64,000 nucleotides of DNA from Emergomyces orientalis (GCA_002110485.1 MOWL01000089.1:1178001-1242000), one strand, 5' to 3'. Positions 1 to 11,440 are shown, counted from the first letter of the stretch. Notes: generated from the sequence alone by a model not told the origin. Made by a program: numbers and translations.

Positions 1-1567
1 GATTTTGGGGCGGCATTCTGTTTTGTTCACGGATAGGTGCACAGGACAGTTTGGGGTCAATTTTCCTAGTTGTTTCTTCGAAAATGGAGGGATGGGCAGG
101 GCCGGGGGACATATACTGACTTTGGTCTTTGTGGCCCCCTTGACGGATTTCTCGAAACTTGCGCCAGGCATAGCTGGCTATGTCCAAGGGACGAGGGGTA
201 GGTTGGATTGGAGGACTGATTTTCGGAAGGGAGGCAAGATTTAGTTGGCGGGAATGAAAAGATAGGAGAAAGGGCCAAGTTATTGCTTCCCCCCAGGGGA
301 TTAGGGCGATTCCAAAAAGATTACCACTTAAGGCTGGTAAACAAGGGACTCTTTCGGTATGGATATTATGTGTTGTTTTGTTTTGTTTTATTGCTTGCTA
401 TGAAATGGAGCAGTGTATGGGGATATTCATGATGACGGCGTCATTGGGGGGGGGTGGTTATTTTTTATTTTTTATTGAGGTGGTTTCGAAGTTTCTTTTT
501 TGGAGCGTGTCTCAAACACACTCTCAATTGGCAGAACAGCTGGCAATGTGGGCGGGTTTTGGCTGGTGAACGTGAGTAGACAAGAATTCCGACGACAAGA
601 ACAAACAGCAGCAGTGGTGGTAGACGGAGCGGGATTCCAGGGAGATCCGGATGTTGGGCAGAATTCAGGCTTTTGGAGGTTGGAAGTCGTTGGAGGTTTA
701 GAGGTTAGAGGTGGATCAGTTAAGATTATCAACCTCGTAATCCCTGGCCGACTCCAACTGGTTTTGGACTGGGCAAGGGGGACGGCGATCTTGGTCAACT
801 TGATAACAAACAGCTAGAATAACTATTTATTAAACTATCATTATATCAATGATGAAATGCGGGTATCTTGGGGATAACTTGGCTAACGAAATCTGTACAT
901 TCCTTATGGCCGTTGAAAAAGCCCGTTATTTACGCCACTTTCCGCTCATTTACGCTGCCACCTAACAGAAAAGCCACGCCATATAAACAAACTGCGCCTC
1001 CATCGATCGTTGGCTTGTTGCTGGCTGTGATATATACAGGCGATGCGATATTCCACGTTGAGATTAACTATCAATGCTAACGTGATCATCTACACTCGCT
1101 ATTCGGTGAGTGAGAGATATCTATATATATACATATATATATTATAGGATAAGATTTTCCACATCAAACATCAGTCATCACCAACTACGGATATTTTCGA
1201 TGAGAATGGAAGGGCGACCGCCCGCCCTGCTGTGCCCCCTACTGAACCCAACTCGATGATTCAGGTATCTAACCTCTAGCCCTGATTCATATATATACAT
1301 ATGAGAAGGAAGGCAAAGGAACACAACCGAAACCAGATATCAAAGGATTCAGAACCCCATCTTCAATGAAAAGTTCTGCTGCCGGGAACTTTTGCTTCAA
1401 AGGTTTGGCATATCAAATACCAATGAATTAAAATGGGAATGAATTTACCCAACCCGGGTAAAAATTCAACCCATATCATAAAATACGCTACACATAAAAT
1501 ACAAAAAAAGCAGAACACCTCCTGGAAAACAGTCAATAAGAAATAGATATAGGGAGACACACACGCA
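1..1567. other. non-coding stretch, no supported gene
   Basis: No open frame here has a conserved-looking protein, a credible start or matching splice sites. The longest frames (about 105 residues around 470-820 on both strands) overlap each other antisense and look random. AT-dinucleotide runs occur near 1120-1145. The right part probably holds the 3' untranslated region of the minus-strand gene that ends at 1568. Confidence 0.5.
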
Positions 1568-2319
1568 CTACATCCACCCAATCCCACCAACCCATCTCTT
1601 ATCCTGCTCGTATTCCAGTCCCTGCGGGGGGCCCATCGGCATATGCACCGGCACGAAGCCCTCGACACCTGCGCAATCCATATCCATATCAATATCCATA
1701 CCTTCAGTCGATGTATTGTGGGATATCGAAATGCCATTGTTTGCTAAAGGCGGTGTACCTGGGTGTATCACCTTCTTGAATCCATGACAATGGGTATGGC
1801 TCTGGGTGTGGCCATGAGAAGAGCGAATGGGCTGGAAGAACCTCTGCAGCGTCTGCTGATTTGGATCTAGGAGTGGTTGTTCGGGAATTTCAGTAGCAGC
1901 AGCGCTATTCTCTCCTTCTGTTGAAACAAATGGTGCAGCAACGGATGGAGACAGGTCCAGGTTATTTTGTGACTGCAGCTGCGATTGTGACTGCCCGGAC
2001 GGTTTCCGCTGGGCGGAAAAGAGCCATTGGAGGGTTTTATCTGTATGTTTTGCATTTGAATTAGCTAAAAATCACCACCGTGCTACGAAATGCTGGGGAC
2101 TGGCTCACCGTATATGGTCTGCTCGTCCGGGCGGTCGTTGCGGAAGCGTTTCCGGGTGCGGCTGTGGAGGTGCCTGGGGGGTTCGTCGACGGTGATTGTT
2201 GCTGTGCCTAGGAAGGGGATTGGGATTGGGGAGGAGGAGGGCTGGTTGTGGTATGTTGAGTAGCTGTGGCTCCTGGGGGAGGTGATGGTGGTGAAGGAAG
2301 CCTTGCGCTTGAGGGCCAT
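1568..2319 (-). CDS. conserved fungal protein of unknown function, two exons
   Basis: The model has exon 1 at 2109-2319 and exon 2 at 1568-2040, giving 684 nt and 227 residues and ending in TAG. The donor reads G|GTGAGC and the acceptor ACATACAG|AT; joining them restores the frame as TIYDKTLQWLFSAQRKP. The N-terminus starts MALKRKASF and is followed by a basic stretch, RTRKRFRNDRPDEQTIY, which could be a nuclear localisation signal. Exon 2 is Gln- and Ser-rich, then His-rich (HGHTQSHTHCHG), and ends in an acidic/Met-rich tail (DIDMDMD). I recognise this arrangement only as a type conserved among Eurotiomycetes; no enzymatic domain is visible. It is transcribed divergently from the MEMO-like gene, with about 1.1 kb between the two starts. 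The start is the first ATG in frame. The exon structure is well supported; the function is unknown. Confidence 0.72.
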
Positions 2320-3423
2320 GATGGTGTGTAGATATGCAGAGCTAGGAGCAATTGAGAGGGCTAGCTCTTTGTATATATATATGTGTGTGAGAGAGAGAGA
2401 TTATATCTTATATATCTATAGTAAGTGTAGTGTGGATATATCTCCCACTGACAGAAAGAAAGAAAGAAAGAAAGAATAGGACAGACAGCCGCGTCTCGCC
2501 AGGGGTGGTGCCGTATCTTACAAGAGCCATACGCGATTCAATACAGATGTAACCCAGAGCACCAGCGGGTCAGGCCATGTTGATTGGCTAGATTCAAAAT
2601 TACAGTACGTCAGAACAGCACTTTCCAAACCAGCTGAGGCAGGGCGTTTGGCAGCAGCTCTGTGTCCCCGGATTTATTATATGTATAACACTCACACATA
2701 CACATATATATACCATATCTAGATACAATAACTAAAAACAAGCAACACAGTTTCTTTGAATACTTTTGTCTTCAGCTGCCAATTGGATTGGAAAGGCAGT
2801 GGGAGGTTATCCTACTAGACATCGCAAACGCGTGGTCATGTGATATCGAGGTTGGGATATTTCTGTTAGTTGGCTAAAGGGTGAGGGTGATAACCTCCTT
2901 TCGCCAGTATTGAAGGGTCAAATTGATCAGATTACATTCCAAGATTGCTGCTGCTCACTGGGAAGATTTGGTATCTGGGAGAATGGTAAAACCTCGGGCA
3001 AATTGGAAAGGCCGAATCCATGCCTCCTTAGCCCAGTAAAAAGGGTGGCTGTTGTAAAACTGTAGATAGACAGTGCCCGGCAAATATTATGCTGATTCTA
3101 GAAATTATGTGATGCGTGTAAATATCCCTTTATGTAGTTTCCTTTTCGTATGTTAATTATTATAATATGTTTATTCTAATTCTAACTTCGGCATGCCGTG
3201 TCGAATTGGCTTCCCCCCCTTTCGTCATCTCGGCATGCCGCTTCTCCTCCCTGCAGTTCCCAGCAAACCAACCAAATCAAACTCTTCCCCACCTCAATCA
3301 ACATCACCGACCATAAAACACCAACAACGTCATTCCGCCAGCAAAACACCAATTTCTACCCATTCCAACAGTGATACCCATTTTTACTCCTAAACCCCAC
3401 AATCTCATAGATTTCCATCCAGA
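2320..3423. promoter_or_regulatory. divergent intergenic region between two genes
   Basis: This 1.1 kb separates the starts of two divergent genes, so it should carry both promoters. It contains an (AAAG)n run near 2455-2475 and AT-dinucleotide tracts near 2375-2420 and 2700-2715. The side next to the MEMO-like gene has two palindromic 10-mers (listed separately) and a C/A-rich leader from about 3250. No further gene is seen. Confidence 0.5.
3189..3240. promoter_or_regulatory. pair of CGG-N4-CCG palindromes
   Basis: The perfect palindrome CGGCATGCCG occurs at 3189-3198 and again at 3231-3240, 42 bp start to start, about 185-235 bp upstream of the MEMO-like start codon. Inverted CGG triplets with a short spacer are the usual site form for dimeric Zn2Cys6 regulators. 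Assignment to any particular regulator would be guesswork. Confidence 0.5.
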
Positions 3424-4710
3424 ATGCCCTCCAGAGAAGCAACACATGCGGGGTCCTGGTACTCAGACCACGAACCAACCCTCTCGAGCCAGCTAGACAA
3501 ATGGCTTGCCCAGGTCCCCGAAGAGCTGCCAGGCATAGGTCGTCTCCCAGTACCTGGAGCTAGAATCATCATTGCGCCGTATGCTTGCCTATTCGTTCCA
3601 GCAGCTATTCCCATCCATTGCTAACAGGTACCTTGTACAGTCACGCCGGCTATACATACTCAGGTTCCTGTGCTGCCTGGGCATATAAGGCCCTTGACTT
3701 GTCCAAAGCGTATGTCCTTTGCATATATATGTATACATAAAATCAACAACATTCAACTAACAAACAAACACAGAAAACGCATTTTCCTCCTCGGCCCCTC
3801 CCATCACCACCACCTCTCCACCCTCGCCCTCCCACAACTAACCAGCTACTCAACCCCTCTCTCCCCAGACCCCCTCCCCCTCGACACAGACCTAATCACC
3901 CACCTCCTCACCACCCCCGCCACCAATAACAGAGACGCCCGCTTCACAACAATGAGCCCCCCCATCGACTCCGCCGAACACAGCCTAGAACTCCACCTCC
4001 CATACATCCACCACCTCCTCCGCGCCCTCTACCCCAACACCCCTACAAAGCAATACCCACCCTTAGTCCCCATTATGGTCGGCGGTACCTCCCCAGCCAC
4101 CGAAGCGGCCTTTGGAGCCCTGCTAGCCCCTTACCTCGCCGACGAGACAAATGCGTTCATCATCTCCTCCGATTTCTGCCACTGGGGGATGCGCTTCGCG
4201 TATACATATTACGTCCCCGAAGCACCCGTGCCAGGGCCGGGGCTACCACTATCATACCCGAAATTACCCGTACCATCGGCAGCTGCTTCTACTGTCGAGG
4301 TTGCCCAGAAAGCCATTGACGCTGTGTCCGGTGGCGGCGCGTTCAAGGCTCCAAGCCGGATGTTGAGAGGTGGTGTTGGGATTCCGCTTATCCATGAGAG
4401 TATCTCTGCGTGCGACGTTGCGTGTATGAGGGCGATTGCTTCGGGGGAGACGGGGTTGTTTTTGGACGTGCTGGAGAAAACGGGGAATACCGTCTGCGGG
4501 AGGCATCCGATTGGGGTTGTAATGGCTGGGTTGGAAGTTGCTAGGAAAGAGAAGGAGGTGACAGAACGAGGGGAGGGCGAAGGGGAAGGGGAAAGCGGAG
4601 GGGAGCTGCAGAAGGGGAAGTTTTATTTTGTGAGGTATGAGAGGAGTTCGAATGTTCTTGCGGCTTCGAGTAGTTCGGTCAGTTATGTTTCTGCGTTTGC
4701 GGTGATGTAG
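3424..4710 (+). CDS. MHO1: MEMO-family protein (AmmeMemoRadiSam system protein B-like)
   Basis: Three exons, 3424-3578, 3641-3709 and 3774-4710, join to 1161 nt and 386 residues. The introns begin GTATGC and GTATGT and end TACAG and ACACAG. The start is fixed by MPSREATHAGSWY, which matches the family N-terminus. Family hallmarks follow in order: IIIAPHAGYTYSGSCAAWAY with His53, FLLGPSHHHH with His85, EHSLELHLPYIHHLL, the SSDFCHWG motif with Asp208, and NTVCGRHPIGV with Cys316. The 32-residue gap between the two His residues equals that between human MEMO1 His49 and His81, and Cys316 aligns with human Cys244, so the metal-binding pocket looks complete. At 386 residues it is longer than human MEMO1 (297), because of a Pro/Ala-rich insert around residues 220-250 and a Glu/Gly-rich insert near 345-365. 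Yeast Mho1 is the closest named relative. MEMO proteins bind copper or iron and are linked to redox and cytoskeletal signalling; the exact fungal role is unclear. Confidence 0.92.
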
Positions 4711-5694
4711 GTGGGTATGTAATGGGGTTTTACATTCGGGTTATTATGTATGGGGAAACGGGGGAGGTATCGCATTCTCCATTTTTTTCCCGCACTCAGC
4801 TCATCATATGTTTATGTTTTCTTGCTTGCTTGCTTTAAAATGGAAAATAGAGGAGAGAAGAGCGGAGGATGAGGGAAAGATAGATCAATGATAACATCTA
4901 TATTCAGTTTCCATAGAGCCTATCCACCTTCCCCCTCCTTTTTCAAAAATAACTATTGAAAATATACTTGATTTTTGCCTGTTAAGCAGCACAAATTTAG
5001 AAGATAAAAGGTAACAAAAATTCACTTCAGCGTTGAACTCATCACAATGAAATGCGGTAATACCGAAGGTTAGGAACTGAACTGTCGTTACATCTCGTCG
5101 AACCCCCGTCTCCCAATACTCCCGTTGAAGTTGAATTGAGGATTTCTTTTTTATATGTTTTTTTTTATAGGTTCTAATGTTATTACCTACGGAGAAAAAT
5201 GAAAATAAAGCTTCAGGGCTTTGAAGAGTGATCCTGGGCAGGAAAATCATCTGAAAGCCGAAACCCCCCTCCCCTTTCGAGTTTTCTCTCTCGGTGAAAA
5301 GCAGAAACGAAGTATCTATCTTATCTTCAATTGTATGAAATATTAGCTTTCCACTGGTATTGTATTTCCCTTTTAAGGAGCTGAAGGTGGTTTCCAAGTG
5401 GTTGGGTTTAATGCCCTATAGCCATTCTCTTCTCCGCTGAAGAAGGGAGGGTGTTTCTCAATATGGGTGACCACCCCCACCCCCCTATTTTCTTCCACCC
5501 TCAGCAGCAATGTAACCCAACCATGGTGGGGGAAAAGCAGATAATGGCAAAGAGGTTTATGTGGAGGTTCAACGGGGATATATAAAAGATATCTAGATAG
5601 ATACCTAGACCTAACTTTTGCTGATGTATTCAGTAAAAAATGTTTGTAGGTACACCACATCCTTCATGGTATATTGTTTTCCTGTTTTCTTTCG

Positions 5695-5698
<4 letters not shown>

Positions 5699-5730
<32 letters not shown>
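5699..5730. repeat. (CT)16 microsatellite
   Basis: Sixteen perfect CT units, followed immediately by an AT-dinucleotide run up to about 5749. A likely length-polymorphic locus. Confidence 0.9.
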
Positions 5731-5736
<6 letters not shown>

Positions 5737-6291
5737 ATATATATATATAGGTATATACCCACCATCCCATGTGATGTGGACTGTGAGATATTTTGGTCGT
5801 TATTCCTCTCTCAGCTCAGCGTGCATCAAAACTCATCGGGACAATCTTGTAAACTGGAGGAGCACTTTTTCCACTCAAAAGTCATGCCCTCGATTCCCGG
5901 TTCGATCAGTAACTTAATTCGAGGTTATCAGTTCTGAGTCTGGAATTCACGGGGCACGGGCAGCATACACCCATCCACGTAATGTAAAATGGGCAGAACA
6001 ATTCGGAGAGGGTACGTACACACGTACATACATATCAGCAATACCCGAAAGCTCAATGCAACATATCCTCCTCTTAAGAAGTGAAAACTTACAATCAAAT
6101 CCATCCCCCTGTCTGTCCCTTTTCAAAGATGTTCCCCCCCCATCCTCGATCCCTACATCCCTACATCCCTACATCCGCATTGACATTCTCCATCGCTTCT
6201 CGCTTCTTTCTCCTCCCTCTCAGTTCATTCCCTTTCCCCTACCCCTCTCCCCCCACCAACATACGTATGTAGCATACGTAAGAATGGCAGA

Positions 6292-6301
<10 letters not shown>

Positions 6302-6325
<24 letters not shown>

Positions 6326-6328
6326 AAA
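6302..6328. repeat. poly-A run preceded by CA repeats
   Basis: A short CA-dinucleotide tract runs into more than 20 consecutive A residues. It is not next to a recognised retroelement 3' end. Confidence 0.8.
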
Positions 6329-6407
6329 GATAAAGATCAGAACTAAACAAGGTGAATAGGAGAATATGGGTACACGTAAAACGGATACGTATACTTTCGT
6401 ATATACG

Positions 6408-6452
6408 TGCGTTGCTTGCGTTGCCTGCGTTGCCTGCGTTGCCTGCGTTGCC
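6408..6452. repeat. 9-bp tandem repeat, five copies
   Basis: The unit TGCGTTGCC is repeated five times head to tail; the first copy differs by one base (TGCGTTGCT). The period is a multiple of three, but no supported gene spans it. Confidence 0.9.
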
Positions 6453-6858
6453 GTGCGAATTGCAAGGGCAATTATGTACCTCTGACCATATCTCTCATTT
6501 CGCTAAAAGCGGAGGGAAGCCGGAATACCAATGGCCATGCCTAAATTGCCAACTAAATCCAAGAAAGTCAGAGATGTGGTAGCGTTTTGGCACAACCGGA
6601 GAGGGCCGGGGGGGGGGGGGGGGGAAGGGGGGGTTTTAAAACTGGACAGATAAAAGATACTATTAAAAAAATTATATATATATATATGTATATATAAAAA
6701 GAACCCCATAATGGTCTTTTTTTGAACTTGTTTTGAATTGTGGGGGTAGTAATAAGCAAAAAAGGGTTCAAGAGAGCCCGGGAAGTGCCTTTTGTCCGTT
6801 GTATATATAAAATCTTATGTGTATGTCGTACGTAACCACACAATACGTTGTATATCTG

Positions 6859-6882
6859 GATCAGGATCAGGATCAGGATCAG
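6859..6882. repeat. (GATCAG)4 tandem repeat
   Basis: Four perfect hexanucleotide units in non-coding DNA. Confidence 0.85.
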
Positions 6883-7498
6883 GCGGGTGCGAGTGCGAGG
6901 GCCAGCCGCGTCAACCAGCCAGGGTGAGCGGAAATAACCATTGTCGCTCTCCCCGCCCCTAACCCGATCAACGAAGTAAGTCTATTTTGATTGCTCTGCT
7001 CTCTTGCCTCTGAATGAAAAGATCCGGGTGATGCGAGAGAAATATCACGATCGGGGTTAAGCGAACGTAAAAATTTTGTTGGTTTGAAATACCTTCGGGG
7101 AACTTGGCCCTGGGATCGGGGCGGGGGGGAAGGGGGGGGGGGCAACGTAATCCGTTTGCCACAGGGATTTTCTTTCTTTCTTTCTGTCCGTGAGAAAACG
7201 GAGCTGGCAAAGAAGGGGGAAGCAAGAAAAAGGAGGTGAGTGGAATTCTATGATGAGAAGAAGGAGGAGAAGGAGAAGGAGATTAGAAAGTTGCAAAGTT
7301 GAACAGAACAGAACAGAACAGGACTGTATCTGTATCTGTAACTGCGCTTGGATTGTGTATGAATGAATTGTGGTCATGGATATGATATATGGCAGTTAGC
7401 TACTAATAATGCCACATATATATATATATAGAGCAAAGAAGTGATGAAGTCTTTAACTTCCATGTCCCCTCTCATCACTTTTTGAATGTGAAATGTAT

Positions 7499-8095
7499 TG
7501 TTACGGATCTAAGGAACACCCCGCGGGAGTACCAGGAACCATTGGGTATTAAAGACGCTGACAGAATAGGCTACGGTTCGGCAGAACGAAGCTCCGAAGG
7601 AATCTATCACGTGACTGATAGATTGGTATAGTTCACGATATACCAGAGCTACCAGTGCTACCGGTAGATCAGTATGATTGATAGAACTAGATATACCAGA
7701 ACTATCACATCTACCATAGAATTTCATCATGTATATAAACACGCTCATTACTCTTAGGATCAGAGAAGCTTATCTTCTTGATCACGATCAACTTCTACTT
7801 CTAGACCTACAATAGCACTTTACTATTACTCTACCTTCCATCTATCCTACTTCCTTATAACCATAGCTTTGGTTCCCTCAGGATACCCTTACATACCTCA
7901 TCTGTATTACTTCCTACAGCACATTGGAACTATACAACCCCACGCCGGAGCTATCCTTACTTATTTACCTAAGCAAGCCTTGATAGTGGCACCTACCCTT
8001 TCCTCTAGTTATCAAGCACGATAAGGCACCTTAATAGGCCTCACCTTACCTACTTAACGGTGAACGCTTGCTACCGGAAAGTACGGTAGTTAACA
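7499..8095 (+). mobile_element. solo LTR (597 bp) with 5-bp target-site duplication
   Basis: The element starts TGTTACGGATC and ends GGTAGTTAACA, so it has the TG..CA ends of an LTR and short inverted TGTTA/TAACA termini. It is flanked by an exact 5-bp duplication, TGTAT, at 7494-7498 and 8096-8100. A TATA-like box (GTATATAAAC, about 7732-7741) in plus orientation gives the likely direction. No gag or pol reading frame adjoins it and no second copy lies in the window, so it is a solo LTR left by recombination between the two LTRs of a full element. A Ty3/gypsy-type origin is plausible but not proven. Confidence 0.85.
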
Positions 8096-8100
8096 TGTAT

Positions 8101-8394
8101 GCAACATACAATCACCACATTTGAAATGTAACTAAACTGAAAGGGGAGAAGGAAAGAAGGAACCTCAGAAAAAAAGAGAAAAATATGAAAAAATTCACAC
8201 TTAATTATATAATTGAAGTAGATAGACTGTACAAAGTAGTATTATAGAAATATCAGACAGACATATATAATAAATAAATAATTATTTGAGATTTTTATAT
8301 TTTTTTCTTCACTCAAAACTATAGCTGCAAAAATGGCAAGAACCAAAATTGTGTATCGCTTACATTGCTTATATCATGATGCTTACATTGCTTA
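8101..8394. other. AT-rich spacer with partial 23-bp tandem repeat
   Basis: AT-rich sequence with almost no CpG. Its right end holds a 23-bp repeat unit that includes TCATGATGCTTACAT; the next copy begins on the far side of the DNA transposon at 10247. Confidence 0.6.
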
Positions 8395-8468
8395 ACATAA
8401 TTCACAAGTAAGTGAGACACACAACTAAGTGAGACACTTTTCAGCTGCTGTACAATGAGAATTGCATT
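8395..8468. repeat. left terminal inverted repeat of the Fot1-like element
   Basis: The repeat starts ACATAATTCACAAGTAAG and runs to ATTGCATT. It matches the reverse complement of 10173-10246 except at two adjacent bases near its inner end. Confidence 0.92.
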
Positions 8469-8715
8469 CAAAGCTTCAATGATGAAGAAAAACTAATTAA
8501 TTATATTAAGAATTATTTGTAAATCTCTTCTCACATACACAGGCAGTATGTTCAATAATTCCACATACACTACACTGTGGTGCTGCCCATTTTCATGATT
8601 GAGAGAAGAAAGTCTCACTCACATCTCTTCTCTGTTCATTGACTCTTTGTACATGATTCAAGCCTTCTTCAACCCTCAAAGCACCCTCTTGAGCTACATA
8701 TGTACAGCCTCTTTC

Positions 8716-10179
8716 TCACTTTCTCTTTTGTTTTGCATTTGCAGCTCTTAGTTTCTTGACTTCCTGCTCTAAAAGAGCCATTCTATGTATGGTCATCTGG
8801 CAGCCTTTGACCAGTTGACTCAAGGCATGATTGATTGAACTGGGTGAGCTCTGTGTATAATGCTTGATATATTTCATAACTTTCTCAGCCTGCCAGTCCA
8901 ATTGGCGTACATTGTGTGGTGTGGCTGTGGCCCAGAAGGCCTGGGAGCTATGAGAAGTTCCAGAGGGGGTGAGTGTACACATCTGAGTATTAAGATGTGA
9001 GAGAACCTGCTCAGAATCATACAGAATCAACTTAACAGCTCTAAAACTGCTCTTGATGTTGTTCTCATTCAGGGCCTGCATATGAGCTGTAGAATATAGG
9101 GTCAAAAACTCCTTTTTATCAATGTGGTTGATTTCAAGCTGCATCTGATTCTTCATCTGTCATCCATACACAGTTTTCAGGGGGGAGAAACAGCCAACAT
9201 TCAATAACTGAAGAAGATGAGATGAATGTGATGATATATATAGAGCAATAATCTGATTCTCAGAGCAGAATTGATCAAATTCAGCTGAGGCATGACTTTC
9301 ATGGCCATCTAGAATCAAGAGTCAGTATTTGCTCTTTATATGAAGTAGAGTGTTCTTGTTGAACATCTTTTTCAGTCAATGCAAGCTCAGCTTGTCAGTT
9401 GTTCAGTCATTGTCACTAACTTCAATCACTCAATCACCCGGCAGCCCTTCTGTCTTGTACCAACAAGACTGATGCATCTTTCCCTTAAGAATGATCATTG
9501 TACGCAATACCCAACCAGTTGTATTGACTCCAGCAACAGCAGTCACCCATTCCCAGTCTCCAGGCTGTATGAGTTTTGGATTTCTGGCTGCCTCAGAGCC
9601 AGTGATCACTCTGGCAGTTTCAATAATATCTATCTGAAATCCAGTCTCATCAAAGTTGTAGATATTGTCAGACAGAATTTCATACTTCTCAATGCTGTTT
9701 TGTACAAGTCTAAATCATTCATGAATAACCTCAGAATCCTCACATAGCATTCATTGATAATTATATTTGTGTGAGAACTTAGTCTTTAGTTCTTCATAAT
9801 ATTTGACAAAGTTTTGTACTTAATTCTGATCAACAGTTGGTGAAGAATTTGATTCTTGATTGACAAGAAGAATATTGAACATTTCTTGTACAGTTTCAAT
9901 TCAGAGTGGCTGTCCTCACTCATTCATGACTAGAATCCATTGAACAAGACATTCTTCCTCAGTAAGAGTAAGTTTTTGTTTTTTTGAAGAAGTATTGACG
10001 TGTGCTGTACAACCCTTCACCCAGTGATCAAGAATTGAATGAGGAACATTGTATAGCTTTACTGCTGCTTGTACACTTGAAATTTGATTCTTATTAAGTG
10101 TCTGAATGACTAAAAGAAGTCTTTCTTCTTGATTGAAAACTTGATTGCTTTGTGTGATTGACATGATCATAAAATGCAA
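8716..10179 (-). pseudogene. Fot1/pogo-type transposase with about ten in-frame stops
   Basis: Read from 10179 down, the N-terminus (about 87 codons to 9916) has the psq-type helix-turn-helix followed by the start of the CENP-B-type DNA-binding region, with SVQAAVKLYNVPHSILDHW as the clearest block. The DDE catalytic domain follows: IYNFDETGFQIDII supplies the first Asp, LLILDGHESH the second acidic motif, and LLQLLNVGCFSPLK the conserved C-terminal block. The last 146 codons (9156-8716) are open and end in a Lys-rich tail. About ten stops interrupt the frame: nine TGA and one TAA, at positions where relatives have Trp or Arg, for example before VIEVSDND, before TTDKL and after HE in HE*FRLVQ. 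Gln codons are mostly intact. It cannot make a full transposase. Confidence 0.88.
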
Positions 10180-10246
10180 TTCTCATCATACAGCAGCTGA
10201 AAAGTGTCTCACTTAGTTGTGTGTCTCACTTACTTGTGAATTATGT
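10173..10246. repeat. right terminal inverted repeat of the Fot1-like element
   Basis: Inverted partner of 8395-8468, ending TTACTTGTGAATTATGT next to the TA duplication at 10247-10248. Confidence 0.92.
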
Positions 10247-10248
10247 TA

Positions 10249-11440
10249 TATCATGATGCTTACATCACTATCATGATGCTACTACTAGCATCATGCATAG
10301 TGCCTACACACATAGATATATATCTAGATATCACTGCTCATATTCTTCTAGAGGTTAGCGATTAGCTACTTAGCCATATACACTCTACAGTTATATACAT
10401 TATTGCCATCTTAGCTATTTAGCTCTTCACATTGTCTATTCGACGCTTCGTCCACACAAAAATGATGGTAAGAAAATGTATTAGAGACAAGAGATCTACA
10501 AAAAATTTGATCATATTAATTAGAAAAAGAAAGGGAAAGCATTCTTCAGAACAACATGTTGCTTATGTTAACTTTAAATATTGCTATTGTTGAAAAAGTG
10601 ATAGTAAGTATAAGTATTTTCATAGGTTTTTGATATGTATAGCTGAATATCTAACTTAATTGTTTTATTTTAGCTACTGCTCTACATGAAATTCATTGTT
10701 CTCAGAAAACTGTTGAGCTTCTCATTCACAAGCTCTCTTTTCAGTGTCTTGTCTGTGAAATTGCAGAAAATATTCATTCTGATCTTTGATTTTCAAGCAA
10801 CAGCACTTCTGGTGTTACAAGAGACTGTTGAGACAGTCTTGATGAATGAATTTACAAGTGAGAAAATGAATTTTACAAGCTAATATACTAATTATTATAC
10901 TAATCTATGGGATGTTAGTAACCAACCTATGCATCATCCATGCCAAATGTGTTACCATCCAAGATAAAGATATGAAATTGATGCAGTCATTACAGAAAAT
11001 TATGACAGGCAGTCAGATGTCAGAACATTGAAATAACTATTACTCACTTGTTTTTTTCACTTTTTCTTTTTGAATTTTTATCTTGATTTTTTGATGATAC
11101 CTGTGAAGATTGGTGTTTTTGATTTTTTGATTTTTTTGATTTTTTTTAGTTAATCAGAATTAAATAAGATGTTTCTGCTTCAGACAAATTTTCATATAAA
11201 TTTCTATTGGTGGGTGTCTATAAGTGGAATTAAGTAATTACTGCGGAAAACCACAAAAAAACCCATTTGACACATTTGTCACTATAGGCTGCCGTAATCA
11301 CCCAGCGCTTCGCAGCCGACTGGGCGCCAAAGATCTCCCCCTCCTTTCGTAAATTCACAGCCTAAACTACATCAGGCACTATTTCTTCATCATAATATTC
11401 AAGATCATCCACTTATTGATGATGTTTGGAATTCAAGACC
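10249..11440. other. AT-rich decayed sequence
   Basis: The AT-rich, CpG-poor block continues past the transposon to about 11300, where composition shifts sharply to GC-rich (from GCCGTAATCACCCAGCGC). No frame resembles a gene. A short hairpin with arms ATGATGCTA/TAGCATCAT lies near 10273-10295. The last 140 bp are probably the promoter and leader of the gene that starts at 11441. Confidence 0.5.

Larger units (their letters stand above)
4711..7493. other. microsatellite-rich non-coding stretch
   Basis: After the MEMO-like stop comes about 2.8 kb without a supported gene. It carries many simple repeats: (CT)16 followed by an AT run, an A run, a G run, a 9-bp tandem repeat, (GATCAG)4, TTTC runs near 7170, GGA/GAA runs near 7260-7280 and an AGAAC repeat near 7303-7322. 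A minus-strand frame at 4885-5397 is 170 codons long but has no ATG start and no recognisable domain. Confidence 0.5.
8395..10246 (-). mobile_element. Fot1/pogo-like DNA transposon (Tc1-mariner superfamily), decayed
   Basis: The element is 1852 bp, normal for Fot1/Pot2 relatives, with 74-bp terminal inverted repeats at 8395-8468 and 10173-10246 that differ at only two positions. It is flanked by TA at 8393-8394 and 10247-10248, the TA duplication expected for this superfamily. Removing the element and one TA rebuilds a 23-bp tandem repeat at the insertion site, which confirms the ends. Inside each terminal repeat, AAGTGAGACAC occurs twice, a possible double transposase-binding site. The single transposase gene is on the minus strand and carries many stops, so the copy is non-autonomous. 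Confidence 0.92.

Noticed and set aside
4885..5397. 170-codon open frame on the minus strand
   Set aside because: It has no ATG start, no recognisable motif and no splice-linked extension, and it lies in the probable 3' region of the MEMO-like gene; long frames of this size occur by chance in biased sequence.
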